Assembly (NCBI RefSeq): GCF_900105205.1 | Contig: NZ_FNSQ01000005.1 | Coordinates: 62,001-126,000, forward strand | Origin: Microbacterium hydrocarbonoxydans | Lineage (GTDB): Bacteria; Actinomycetota; Actinomycetes; Actinomycetales; Microbacteriaceae | Reading direction: 5' to 3' | DNA length: 64,000 nt | Shown: positions 7,629 to 16,145 of the stretch, in pieces | How the letters are laid out: every line of letters starts with the position of its first letter | How positions within the stretch are numbered: position 1 is the stretch's first letter | Position numbers and translations under genes: made by a program | Notes under the pieces: generated by a model | Told to the model about the DNA's origin: nothing | Database searches by the model: none | The model's input: only the letters and a program-made list of their open reading frames with translations

Positions 7629-9082
7629 CGTGCCTCACTCTGTGTCGCTGTCCACTGCCGCCGGGTCCACTCCTCGATGCCCGCGGCATCGATGGGGAGC
7701 GCGTCGGAGAGCACGTCGGATCCGGTCGGCGTGACGAGGATGTCGTCTTCGAGTCGCACGCCGATGCCGCGCAGCTCGGGCGGCAGGGTCAGGTCGTGGG
7801 CGTGGAAGTAGAGGCCCGGCTCGACCGTCATCACGACGCCCGGCTCGAGGTCGGCACCCATGTAGTCCTCGTAGTGCGCCTGACTGCAGTCGTGCACGTC
7901 GAGGCCGAGGTGGTGGCCGATGCCGCATGCGAGGTACCGGCGATGCTGCTGCCCCTCGGGTGACAGCGCCTCGTCGACCGACACCGGCAGCAGGCCCCAG
8001 TCGTGCAGCCCCTGCGCGACGACCTGCATCGAGGCGAAGTGGAAGTCGAGGTAGGGCGTGCCGGGGCGGATCTGCGCGAGGCCCGCGCGGTGCGCCTTCT
8101 CGACCAGGTCGTGCACCTCGCGCTGCGCCGCGCTGAACGTGCCCTCGGCGGGCACCGTGCGCGTGACGTCGGCGGTGTAGAGCGAGCGGGCCTCGACGCC
8201 CATGTCGAGCAGCAGCGCCTGGTCGGGGTGGATCGGGCCGTCGCAGCGCACCCAGTGCAGGATCGGCGCGTGCGAGCCCGAGCCGACGATCGTCGAATAC
8301 CCGGGTCCGTTGCCGTGCGTGCGGGCATGCCGGTCGAACGTGCCCTGCAGCCAGCGCTCGCCCAGGCCGTCGGCGATGGCGCGCGGGATCTCGGCGGCCA
8401 CGGCGGCGAAGCCCGAGACCGTCGCGTCGATCGCGAGCCGCAGCTGACCGATCTCCCACTCGTCCTTGATCATGCGCAGGCGTGACAGCGTGCGTTCGAG
8501 GTCGGCAGAGATCTCGAGGTCGTGCGCGGCGGCGAGCGCGGAGGCCGAACGGGCGGCGAGCGCACCGCGCAGGTCGGCGGCGCGGGCGGGAAGCGCCTCG
8601 ATCGGCTCGACCGCGACTTGCAGCTCGTCGGCCCATTCCGCAAGGCCCGCCGAGGGACCGACCCACAGTTCGCCGTGCAGCGCGTTGCTGAAGAAGCCGT
8701 CGTCGCCGGGGCGGAACGGGGCAGGCATGTAGAGCACGGCGTCGTGGCCGCCGGGGCGCGCCCACATCACGAGGGTGGCGTCTTCGGTCTGGCATCCGGT
8801 CGCCCACACGAAGCTGCTGTCGGCACGGAAGCCGTACGACGAGTCGTCGTTGCGCACCGGGGCGATGCCCGAGCTCAGCACCAGGGTCTGACCGGGCATC
8901 GCTGCGCTCAGTCGCTCGCGGTGCGCGGCGGAGGCCTGCGCGGTGCCGACCGGCAGGTCGGGGCGCGTGGGCACGTCGTCCCAGCCCTGCGCGATGAACT
9001 CGCGGAAGGCGGGGATCTGCGCCAGTTTGGGGTAGCGGGTTCCCGCATAGGGCGGGCGTGCTCCGGTGGTCGTGTCGCTCAT
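7625..9082 (-). CDS. M24 metallopeptidase, Xaa-Pro aminopeptidase-like
   Basis: This 485-aa pita-bread metallopeptidase has an N-terminal creatinase-like domain (about 60-215) and a C-terminal M24 domain with the full dinuclear metal set: Asp in LLLDMGVEARSLY and TADVTRTV, His in GIGHHLGLDVHD, Glu in MTVEPGLYF and Glu in GVRLEDDILVT. These enzymes remove the N-terminal residue before Pro, which other aminopeptidases cannot do, so it suits Pro/Hyp-rich peptides. ATG 9082 overlaps the stop of the S33 gene (ATGA), and its own stop overlaps the ATG of the arabinofuranosidase. Probably cytosolic, as no signal peptide is seen. Xaa-Pro dipeptidase activity is an alternative. Confidence 0.9.
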   Translation of the reverse strand: MSDTTTGARPPYAGTRYPKLAQIPAFREFIAQGWDDVPTRPDLPVGTAQASAAHRERLSAAMPGQTLVLSSGIAPVRNDDSSYGFRADSSFVWATGCQTEDATLVMWARPGGHDAVLYMPAPFRPGDDGFFSNALHGELWVGPSAGLAEWADELQVAVEPIEALPARAADLRGALAARSASALAAAHDLEISADLERTLSRLRMIKDEWEIGQLRLAIDATVSGFAAVAAEIPRAIADGLGERWLQGTFDRHARTHGNGPGYSTIVGSGSHAPILHWVRCDGPIHPDQALLLDMGVEARSLYTADVTRTVPAEGTFSAAQREVHDLVEKAHRAGLAQIRPGTPYLDFHFASMQVVAQGLHDWGLLPVSVDEALSPEGQQHRRYLACGIGHHLGLDVHDCSQAHYEDYMGADLEPGVVMTVEPGLYFHAHDLTLPPELRGIGVRLEDDILVTPTGSDVLSDALPIDAAGIEEWTRRQWTATQSEAR

Positions 9083-10383
9083 GCGCGCTCTCCTCCGCGG
9101 TCTCTGACGAGTTCTCTCAGGCGCGTCAGCGTGCGGCCCGATCCGATCCCGTCGTGTTCGTATTCGTTGGTCACCCAGTACTGCGAGTTGCCGACGCCCT
9201 TCAGCGTCTCGAGCTGCAGTCCGGCGTCGACGTACATGTCGTCGAAGTAGACGACCGCGGCCACCGGCACCTCGTTGCTCTGCAGAGCTGCGCGGTCGTA
9301 GAGCGGCGACCAGTCGGTCTTGGCGGCGAGCTGGTCGACCGCGGTGCGGAAGCCGCGCAGCAGTCGCACCTCGTCGAACATCCACGAGAACGCCATCTCG
9401 CCGGTGAACAGCAGCGGCCGGCGGGTCTCGTCGAACTGCGCACGCTGCTCGCGCTCGGCCTGCGCCGCCCACGCGGTCGGGCCGCTGTGCTCGTCGCCGT
9501 AGATGGATTCCTGCAGCGTCCAGAACAGCGGGTTGCCGGCGCTCGACGACAGGGTCATCACGTCCTGCAGGAACGCCGGCGACAGCCGATCGTTCTCGAT
9601 GAAGGCCTTCTCGACGAGCCAGTGCAGGCGCTCGAAACCGGGCTTCATGCCGAAGTCGATGCCGAGGGACTGCCAGCGGCGCACCGTCAGCACGTCGCCG
9701 TCGGGGAGGCGCACGTCACCCGCAGCCAGCCGATCGGCGATGCGCGCGACCGCGGCCTCGTCGTCGGGATAGCGGCGGTAGAACTCGGCCGTCTTGGCCT
9801 CGACGCGGTCGAACGTGCGGCGGTAGACCTCGCTCGCGCGGGGCGGCATGCCTGGCACCCCGCCGCACACATAGCTCGCCGTCAGGCCCTCGGGCGCGAA
9901 CGACAGATACGTCATGGTGATCCAGCCGCCGAAGCTCTGCGCGAGAGTCGCCCAGCGGCGGCCGTCATAGAGAGAGGTGCGGACGTGCTCGAGGTCGCGC
10001 ACGATCGAGTCGGCACGGAAGCACGCGAGGAACTCGCCTCCCGTGTCGCCGCGCTCGGCGACGATCTCGGCATCCACCGGGGTGCTGCCGCCGGTGCCGC
10101 GCTGATCGACGAGCACCACGCGGTAGTCGCGCAGCGCCTCGTCGATCCAGCCGTCACGGCCGAGCGGACGCGGGTTCGCACCGCCCGGGCCGCCCTGCAG
10201 GTAGGTCAGCAACGGGCGCTCGGCGGTGTCGGATGCCGGGTCGACCAGCTCGCGCACGAACAGCTCGATGGTCTCGCCGTCGGGGGTGTGCCAGTCGAGC
10301 GGCACCGTGGTGCGGTACTCACGCACCCGGATGCCGGGCAGCATGTACTGCGCGGTCGGCGTACGGGTCGCCTCGGCGGTCAT
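9079..10383 (-). CDS. Alpha/beta hydrolase S33, proline iminopeptidase-like
   Basis: The 434-aa protein has the S33 signatures YLQGGPGGANPRP (oxyanion loop) and VLVDQRGTGGS, the nucleophile elbow AQSFGGW (Ser near 150), a helical cap, an acid in VVYFDDMYVD and a His in NEYEHDGIG. This is the architecture of prolyl aminopeptidase, which cleaves N-terminal Pro, and in some members Hyp, from peptides. It lies between the importer ATPase and the Xaa-Pro peptidase with 4-nt overlaps on both sides, so its product is expected with the transporter. Family assignment is firm; specificity is inferred from context. Confidence 0.87.
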   Translation of the reverse strand: MTAEATRTPTAQYMLPGIRVREYRTTVPLDWHTPDGETIELFVRELVDPASDTAERPLLTYLQGGPGGANPRPLGRDGWIDEALRDYRVVLVDQRGTGGSTPVDAEIVAERGDTGGEFLACFRADSIVRDLEHVRTSLYDGRRWATLAQSFGGWITMTYLSFAPEGLTASYVCGGVPGMPPRASEVYRRTFDRVEAKTAEFYRRYPDDEAAVARIADRLAAGDVRLPDGDVLTVRRWQSLGIDFGMKPGFERLHWLVEKAFIENDRLSPAFLQDVMTLSSSAGNPLFWTLQESIYGDEHSGPTAWAAQAEREQRAQFDETRRPLLFTGEMAFSWMFDEVRLLRGFRTAVDQLAAKTDWSPLYDRAALQSNEVPVAAVVYFDDMYVDAGLQLETLKGVGNSQYWVTNEYEHDGIGSGRTLTRLRELVRDRGGERA

Positions 10384-11327
10384 CGGCTCTCCTCCGTGCT
10401 CGACGCGGCGGCGACAGCATCCGGTGCAGTGTCAGCACCCGACGTGCCGGCATCCGACGCGGCATCCGGGTTCCGGCCCGCTCGCGCGGCCTCGGCCTTC
10501 TTGCGCTTGCGGTCCCACTCGGGGTTGATGCGCGGAACCGCCTGCAGCAGCGTCCTGGTGTATTCGTGCTCGGGGCGCTCGAAGATCTCGTCGCGCATGC
10601 CCGTCTCGACGATCGCGCCCTGCGACATCACGGCGACCCGGGTGGCGATCTGACGCACCACGGCCAGGTCGTGCGCGATGAAGAGGTAGCCGAAGCCCTC
10701 GTCGGACTGCAGGTCGCGCAGCAGGTTGATGACCTGCGCCTGCACCGAGACGTCGAGGGCCGAGACCGCTTCGTCGCAGATGACGAGCTTGGGCCGCACC
10801 GCCAGCGCCCTGGCGATGCCGATGCGCTGTGCCTGCCCGCCCGAGAACTGCGAGGCGTAGCGCTCGGAGTGCATCGGGTCGAGGCCGACGCGCTCCATGA
10901 GCTCGCGGGTGAACGCGCGTGCGCCGCCCGGGATCTTGCGCCCCTGATAGACCAGCGGCGCCGTCACCAGGCGTTCGACCGTGTGCTTCGGGTTCAGCGA
11001 CGAGTACGGGTCCTGGAAGATCACCTGCACCGCGCCGCGGAACTCGCGCAGCTCCGAGCCCTTCGCACGGGTCACATCGGCGCCCTCGAACTCGAGTTTG
11101 CCGCTGGTGGCATCCATCAGTCGGGCGACGAGTCGTGCGGTGGTCGACTTGCCTGATCCCGACTCGCCCACCACGGCGAGCGTCTCACCGCGGTGCACCT
11201 CGAGAGAGACGTTGTCGACGGCTCGGAAGGTCTTCGACTTTCCGAGCACACCGGCAGAGCCCGTGGCGAACTCCTTGACCAGATCCGTGCCGCGGAACAG
11301 GGGCGTCTGAGTGTTCGGCGCGTTCAT
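10380..11327 (-). CDS. ABC transporter ATPase, OppF/DppF type
   Basis: This 315-aa ATP-binding subunit of a peptide importer has Walker A GESGSGKSTT, Q-loop VIFQDPYSSLNP, signature FSGGQAQRIGIARAL, Walker B LVICDEAVSALD and switch His in FIAHDLAV. The EYTRTLLQAVPRI tail is the oligopeptide-transporter C-terminal element. The last 45 residues are a low-complexity Ala/Asp/Ser extension not needed for the fold. It overlaps the neighbouring ATPase and S33 genes by 4 nt each, so the importer and peptidases form one coupled unit. Confidence 0.93.
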   Translation of the reverse strand: MNAPNTQTPLFRGTDLVKEFATGSAGVLGKSKTFRAVDNVSLEVHRGETLAVVGESGSGKSTTARLVARLMDATSGKLEFEGADVTRAKGSELREFRGAVQVIFQDPYSSLNPKHTVERLVTAPLVYQGRKIPGGARAFTRELMERVGLDPMHSERYASQFSGGQAQRIGIARALAVRPKLVICDEAVSALDVSVQAQVINLLRDLQSDEGFGYLFIAHDLAVVRQIATRVAVMSQGAIVETGMRDEIFERPEHEYTRTLLQAVPRINPEWDRKRKKAEAARAGRNPDAASDAGTSGADTAPDAVAAASSTEESR

Positions 11328-12217
11328 CGTGCGCTCCTCCCGTCGTTCGGCACAGTGATCTCGGTCGTGCGCAGCACGCCGATCTCGTCGTCGATGCGCG
11401 GCACCGCGTCGAGCAGGCGGCGGGTGTAGTCGGCCTGCGGGTCGCTGAAGACCTGCTCGACGTCGCCGCGCTCGACGGTCTCGCCCGCGCGCATGACGAC
11501 GATCTGGTCGGTGACCTCGCTCACGACCGCGAGGTCGTGGGTGATGAGGATGAGGCCAGCGCCTGTCTCGCCGCGGATCTCGTCGAGCAGGTCGAGGATC
11601 TGCGCCTGCACCGTCACGTCGAGCGCGGTGGTCGGCTCGTCGGCGATGATCAGGTCGGGTTCCATGCTCAGCGCCATCGCGATCATGATGCGCTGGCGCA
11701 TGCCGCCCGAGAACTGGTGCGGGTAGTGGTCGACGCGGCGGGCGGCGTCGCGGATGTGCACCCGCTCCATCGCCTCGATCGCGACCGCCCGAGCCTGCTT
11801 GCGCGAGACGCCGCTGCGGTGCGACAGATACGCCTCGGCGATCTGCGTGCCGACCTTGTAATAGGGGTTCAGCGACGACAGCGGGTCTTGGAAGATCATC
11901 GCGATGCGGTCGCCGCGCACGCGACGCTTCTCTCGCTCGGGCATGCCGAGCAGTTCGGCGCCGTCGAACATCACCGACCCCGTGGCCGTGCCACCCTTGG
12001 GCAGCAGGCCCATGATCGCCAGGCTCGTCATCGACTTGCCCGATCCCGATTCGCCGACGATGCCGAGCGCGCCGCCTCGCGGCACGTCGAACTCGAGGTT
12101 CTTCACGACGCTGACAGGGCCCTGGGCCGTGCGGAACGAGACGGTGAGGTCTCGCACCGACAGCAGGGGCGCCGCATCCGGCATCCTGCCCTCCGTGCTG
12201 TTCTCGGTGCCGCTCAT
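11324..12217 (-). CDS. ABC transporter ATPase, OppD/DppD type
   Basis: The 297-aa partner ATPase has Walker A GESGSGKSMT, Q-loop MIFQDPLSSLNPYY, signature FSGGMRQRIMIAMAL, Walker B LIIADEPTTALD and ITHDLAV. DYTRRLLDAVPRI is the peptide-transporter C-terminal motif. I take ATG 12217, which overlaps the permease stop (ATGA); the longer open frame beyond it is a shadow of the permease gene. It should energise import with the ATPase at 10380. Confidence 0.93.
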   Translation of the reverse strand: MSGTENSTEGRMPDAAPLLSVRDLTVSFRTAQGPVSVVKNLEFDVPRGGALGIVGESGSGKSMTSLAIMGLLPKGGTATGSVMFDGAELLGMPEREKRRVRGDRIAMIFQDPLSSLNPYYKVGTQIAEAYLSHRSGVSRKQARAVAIEAMERVHIRDAARRVDHYPHQFSGGMRQRIMIAMALSMEPDLIIADEPTTALDVTVQAQILDLLDEIRGETGAGLILITHDLAVVSEVTDQIVVMRAGETVERGDVEQVFSDPQADYTRRLLDAVPRIDDEIGVLRTTEITVPNDGRSAR

Positions 12218-13212
12218 GCGGTGGCCCCCGTTCTGACGCGCGGATCGATCGCGGTGTACAGCAGGTCGACCACCATGTTGCCGATGATCACGAAGAACGC
12301 CGACAGCAGGGTGACGGCCATGATGACGGGCTGGTCGTTGGCGGTGATCGAGTCGGCGGTGAGCTTGCCGACGCCGTTCAGGCCGAAGACCGTCTCGGTG
12401 ATCACGGCGCCGCCGAGCAGGCCCGCGACATCCATCCCGAAGATCGTGACGATCGGGGTCAGCGCCGGGCGCAGCGCGTGGCGCCGCCAGACGAGACCCG
12501 GCTGCAGACCCTTCGCCCGCGCGGTGCGCACGAAGTTCTCCTGCAGGGTGTCGATCACGTTGGCGCGGGTGAGGCGCGTGTAGACCGCGGCATAGCCGAC
12601 CGCCAGGACGATCCACGGGAGGATGAAGTTGAGGAACCACTGCACCGGATCGTCCGAGAACTTCACGGCCTGCGGGAACGGCAGCCAGCCGAGCGCCACC
12701 ACGAAGATGAACTGCAGCGCCAGGGCGAGCACGTAGTTCGGGATCGACATCGAGCCGAGCGTGAGGCCCGCGAAGAAGCGATCGAGGAACTTGCCCTCCT
12801 TGACCGCGCTGAGCACACCGGCGAGGACGCCACCGAGCAGCCAGAGGATCGCCGCGCCGATCGCGATGGTCGCGGTGATGGGCAGCCGCTGCACGATCAT
12901 GTCGCCCACGAGCTGGCTGGTCTGGAACGAGTAGCCCAGGCACGGAGCCGCGCACTCGACCGCAGCACCGGCGACCATGAAGGTGCGGCCGGTGAACAGC
13001 CCGCCGACGTAGCCCCAGAACTGGGTCCAGAACGGCTGGTCGAGGCCGAGGTTGAGACGGATCTGCTCGATGCGCTCGGGCGTGCAGTTCTTGCCGCAGA
13101 TCTGCACGGCGGGGTCTGCCGAGAGCAGGAAGAAGATCGCATAGGTGAACAGCGTCACCAGGAACAGCACGACGAGCATGCCGAGCAGACGTGAGCCGAC
13201 GATGCGGATCAT
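12214..13212 (-). CDS. ABC transporter permease, DppB/OppB type
   Basis: This 332-aa inner-membrane subunit has an N-terminal TM segment with RIVGSRLLGMLVVLFLVTLFTY-like start (residues 3-27), a large external loop containing three Cys (CGKNC and CAAPC regions), then five TM segments. The EAA loop is NFVRTARAKGLQPGLVWRRHALRPALTP. FGMDVAGLLGGAVITETVFGLNGVG is the conserved BPD_transp_1 segment of peptide importers. It pairs with the permease at 13209 and overlaps it by 4 nt. Confidence 0.93.
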   Translation of the reverse strand: MIRIVGSRLLGMLVVLFLVTLFTYAIFFLLSADPAVQICGKNCTPERIEQIRLNLGLDQPFWTQFWGYVGGLFTGRTFMVAGAAVECAAPCLGYSFQTSQLVGDMIVQRLPITATIAIGAAILWLLGGVLAGVLSAVKEGKFLDRFFAGLTLGSMSIPNYVLALALQFIFVVALGWLPFPQAVKFSDDPVQWFLNFILPWIVLAVGYAAVYTRLTRANVIDTLQENFVRTARAKGLQPGLVWRRHALRPALTPIVTIFGMDVAGLLGGAVITETVFGLNGVGKLTADSITANDQPVIMAVTLLSAFFVIIGNMVVDLLYTAIDPRVRTGATA

Positions 13213-14183
13213 GAGCGGGCCTCCCCACTGGTGGCGATGGTGCGGATGCGGTCACCCAGGGTCGTGAACGACAGCACCAGGAGGAAGAGGAACGCGCCGG
13301 GGATCACGAAGTACATCGGGTCGACCGCGTACCAGGGAGTCGCGGCGGCGATCATCTGACCCCAGCTGGGAGTCGGCGGAACCACGCCGACGCCGAGGAA
13401 CGAGAGTCCCGCCTCGGTGCCGATGTAGCCCGGCACCGCGAGGGTCGCCATGACGATGATCGTGGATTGCAGGTTGGGCAGGATCTCGCGGAAGATGATG
13501 CGCACGCTGGTCGCTCCGGATGCCTTGGCGGCTTCGACGAACTCGCGCTCCTTGAGCGAGAGCGTCTGCGAGCGCACGATGCGGGCGAGGTAGGGCCAGC
13601 CGAACAGCGAGATCACGACCACGAGCAGGAAGACGCGGTTGTCGGCGGGGAGGGCCGAGAGGATCGCGATCATGAAGATGAGGGCGGGGAACGCCATCAG
13701 GAACTCCATGACGCGGGAGATCACGAGGTCGATGAGTCCGCCGAAGTAGCCGGCGAGCAGGCCCATCACGACGCCGATCACCGTGGTGAGCAGTGTCGCC
13801 GAGAGCGCGACCGTCATCGAGACGCGTGCACCGTAGGCGATGCGGGCGAAGATGTCGCGACCGCTCCCGGGCTCGACGCCGAACCAGTGCTCGGCGCTGA
13901 TGCCGCCGAAGGGTCCGATCGGGATGGCGCCGAGGTTCGGGTCGATGGCCGACTGGTCGAACTGGTAGGGACCCCATCCGCTCAGCATCGTCAGCAGCGG
14001 CGCGAAGATCGCCATCAGGATGATGAGCAGGATGTAGGCGCTGGAGAGCATGGCTCCCCAGTCGGTCAGGAACGCGCGAAGCAGCCGCCGGCCAGAGGCC
14101 GGGGGTGACTCCAGTGTCGTTTCGAAACTGGAGTCACCCGCCGGCGTGGCTTCGGACTCGAGCGATGTCGAGCTGAAGGTCAT
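13209..14183 (-). CDS. ABC transporter permease, DppC/OppC type
   Basis: The 324-aa second permease has a variable 32-residue polar N-terminus, TM1 at about 43-66, an external loop with HWFGVEPGSGRDIFARIAYGARVSM (split here by GTDxxGRD-like residues), then the core permease with EAA loop REFVEAAKASGATSVRIIFREILPN. The ATG at 14183 follows the binding-protein stop at 14186 by 2 nt. A strong inverted repeat lies inside the first 30 codons and may adjust expression relative to the binding protein. Confidence 0.93.
   Translation of the reverse strand: MTFSSTSLESEATPAGDSSFETTLESPPASGRRLLRAFLTDWGAMLSSAYILLIILMAIFAPLLTMLSGWGPYQFDQSAIDPNLGAIPIGPFGGISAEHWFGVEPGSGRDIFARIAYGARVSMTVALSATLLTTVIGVVMGLLAGYFGGLIDLVISRVMEFLMAFPALIFMIAILSALPADNRVFLLVVVISLFGWPYLARIVRSQTLSLKEREFVEAAKASGATSVRIIFREILPNLQSTIIVMATLAVPGYIGTEAGLSFLGVGVVPPTPSWGQMIAAATPWYAVDPMYFVIPGAFLFLLVLSFTTLGDRIRTIATSGEARS
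14103..14139. repeat. Perfect 13-bp inverted repeat within the DppC-type gene
   Basis: GGGTGACTCCAGT (14103-14115) is repeated exactly in inverted orientation at 14127-14139 with an 11-nt loop. It falls 45-80 nt into the permease reading frame, just past the binding-protein stop. An mRNA hairpin here could slow decay into the binding-protein message or lower permease translation. The structure is seen; the role is inferred. Confidence 0.6.
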
Positions 14184-14185
14184 GC

Positions 14186-15886
14186 TCAGCCCTTCGAGGG
14201 GTCCTTGAGACCGATGATCGTCAGGTCCGTCAGGTTGGTGCTCGGGTAGTAGCCGGCGATGTTCTCACCCGGCAGGAAGATGCCCTTGCTGAACACGAGC
14301 GGCGCGATGGGCGAGAGGCCCATGATCTGCTCGTCGAGGTCGCCCCACGCGGTCTTCGCCTCGTCGACGTCGGTCATCGCGGTGATCTCGTCGATGCGGT
14401 CGTTGATGGCCGGATCGTTGATCTGGGCGAGGTTGGAGTTGCCCTTCTCGAAGATGTTCCGACCGTCGAACAGCGGCGGGATGATCGTGCTGGCGCTCGA
14501 GGCCCAGTCCGGGCACCAGCCGGTGATCGCGGCGTCGTGCTGCTGCGAGGGGGTGCCGATCGTCTCGTAGTAGATCGAGGTGTCGATCACGTTGAGGTTG
14601 ACCGTGACGCCGAGCGGCTCGAGAGCCTGCTGGATAGCCTCGGCCTGACCCTGCATGAGCGGCTGCGAGCGGATGTCGAGCGTGAACTCGAAGCCGTCGG
14701 AGAGACCGGCCTCGTCGAGCAGCTCCTGAGCCTTCTCGGTGTCGCCCTTGTCGCCCTCGGACTCCCACAGGTTGAAGTCCTTGAAGCTCGAGACCACCGG
14801 CGGGATGATCGTGTACGCCGGGTCGGCGAGCTGCGTGCCGCCCGAGGCGTTGACCAGGGCGGAGCGGTCGATGGCCCAGTTGATCGCGTCGCGCACCTTG
14901 GCGTCGTCGAACGGCGCCTTGGTGGTGTTCATCGACATGTAGGTGGTGCAGAAGGCATCCGCGGTGATCGCGCGATCCTTGAGCTGCGGGGTCTGCAGAC
15001 GCGGCAGGGTGGCCGCGCTGACGGTGCCGGCGATCGCGTTCTGGTCGTCGCTCTGACCGGCGATCATGCGCTCGTCGATCGTGGCCGCGTCGATGCCGAT
15101 CTCGAACTCCCAGCTGTCGGGGTAGGCCTTGCGCACGTCATCGGTCGATTCGTCCCAGTACTCGTTGCGCTCGAGCACGATCGAGCTGCCGGGGGTGTAC
15201 TCGGCCAGCGTGTAGGGACCCGAGGCGATCACGTCTTTGATGAACTCGTCGCCGGCGCCGGTGCCCTCGGGGAACGGCACGGCGTTGGGCTGCGCGAGCA
15301 CGTTGTCGAACTCGGGGAACGGCTTCTTCAGGTGGAAGACGATCGTCTTGTCGTCGGGCGTCTCGATCGTGGGCAGGTCGCCCGAGACGTAGGGGCCCTG
15401 GTAGTCGGCGGGAGCGTCGATCACCTGACGCAGGTAGGGCGAGCCGATGCCGACCTGGGGGTCCCACGAGCGCGAGATGCCGAACTTCATGGCCTCGGAG
15501 GTGATGGGGGTGCCGTCGTCGAAGAAGATGTCGTCCTTGAGCGTGTAGGTCCACGTCAGGCCGTCTTCCGACGCCTCACCGAGCTTCTCGGCCAGGTCGG
15601 GAACGATCTTGTTCGGGTCCTCGGCGTCGCCGGCTGCCTGCATGGTGAGGCCGCGGTAGATGAGGCGGTAGAACGCGTTGACGCCGCCGTCGAACCCACG
15701 GGAGGGATCGAGGTACGAGAAGTCGGCGTTCTGGAGCATGTGCACGGTGCCGCCCTTCTCGGGCGTGCCACCCGTGCCGGGCTGGGAGGCGTCGGGTGCG
15801 CCTCCGCCGGCAGAGCAGCCGGTGATGAGCAGAGCGGATGCGGCAGCCGCGGCGATGAATGCGGGGAGCCTCTTAGATGCGGTCAC
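14186..15886 (-). CDS. Peptide-binding lipoprotein of ABC importer (SBP family 5)
   Basis: This 566-aa extracytoplasmic binding protein starts at GTG 15886 behind AGAAAGG. It has a lipoprotein signal: KR near the start, a hydrophobic stretch, and lipobox LLITGCSAGG with Cys near residue 23. The SBP_bac_5 domain (PF00496) includes GLTWTYTLKDDIFFDDGTPITSEAM and VASGPYTLAEYTPG. It would capture peptides outside the membrane for the permeases encoded directly downstream. It is first in the transcription unit, with a candidate regulator site 60-80 nt upstream. A longer in-frame reading to 15952 would place charged residues before the signal peptide and was rejected. Confidence 0.92.
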   Translation of the reverse strand: MTASKRLPAFIAAAAASALLITGCSAGGGAPDASQPGTGGTPEKGGTVHMLQNADFSYLDPSRGFDGGVNAFYRLIYRGLTMQAAGDAEDPNKIVPDLAEKLGEASEDGLTWTYTLKDDIFFDDGTPITSEAMKFGISRSWDPQVGIGSPYLRQVIDAPADYQGPYVSGDLPTIETPDDKTIVFHLKKPFPEFDNVLAQPNAVPFPEGTGAGDEFIKDVIASGPYTLAEYTPGSSIVLERNEYWDESTDDVRKAYPDSWEFEIGIDAATIDERMIAGQSDDQNAIAGTVSAATLPRLQTPQLKDRAITADAFCTTYMSMNTTKAPFDDAKVRDAINWAIDRSALVNASGGTQLADPAYTIIPPVVSSFKDFNLWESEGDKGDTEKAQELLDEAGLSDGFEFTLDIRSQPLMQGQAEAIQQALEPLGVTVNLNVIDTSIYYETIGTPSQQHDAAITGWCPDWASSASTIIPPLFDGRNIFEKGNSNLAQINDPAINDRIDEITAMTDVDEAKTAWGDLDEQIMGLSPIAPLVFSKGIFLPGENIAGYYPSTNLTDLTIIGLKDPSKG

Positions 15887-15947
15887 GAGACCAGACCTTT
15901 CTGTCGATTGCGCCATTGCGAATGGTTTCCATAGAACCCCATGACAG

Positions 15948-15965
15948 TGCAATGTACAACTGTAC
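15948..15965. promoter_or_regulatory. Candidate GntR operator upstream of the peptide-binding protein gene
   Basis: TGCAATGT (15948-15955) overlaps GTACAACTGTAC (15954-15965), a near-palindrome with 5-bp arms. The first word is identical to, and the second close to, the words at 4689-4704. It sits about 60-80 nt before the start of the first importer gene, where an operator would act. The rest of the 15887-16145 gap holds no gene I can support. Confidence 0.4.
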
Positions 15966-16145
15966 TGGTCAGACTTTTCTAGCCGAGGAAGCGACAGATC
16001 CGTGATCTCGTAACAAGATCGTCACTCGACGTGGTGACGCTCGTGGCGGTGCTTTTCAGATTTGACCAGCGATATCTTGCGTTTCGAGTGGTCAGGCGCT
16101 CGAGAGGAGACGTCCGACCGCACAGCGAGAACGATGAGGCGTGTG

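Noticed and set aside
272..9472. Many long plus-strand and alternative-frame reading frames across the hydroxyproline and importer genes
   Set aside because: They are Arg/Ala/Pro/His-rich artefacts of high-GC DNA opposite or out of frame with genes that have clear motifs, coupled starts and normal codon use.
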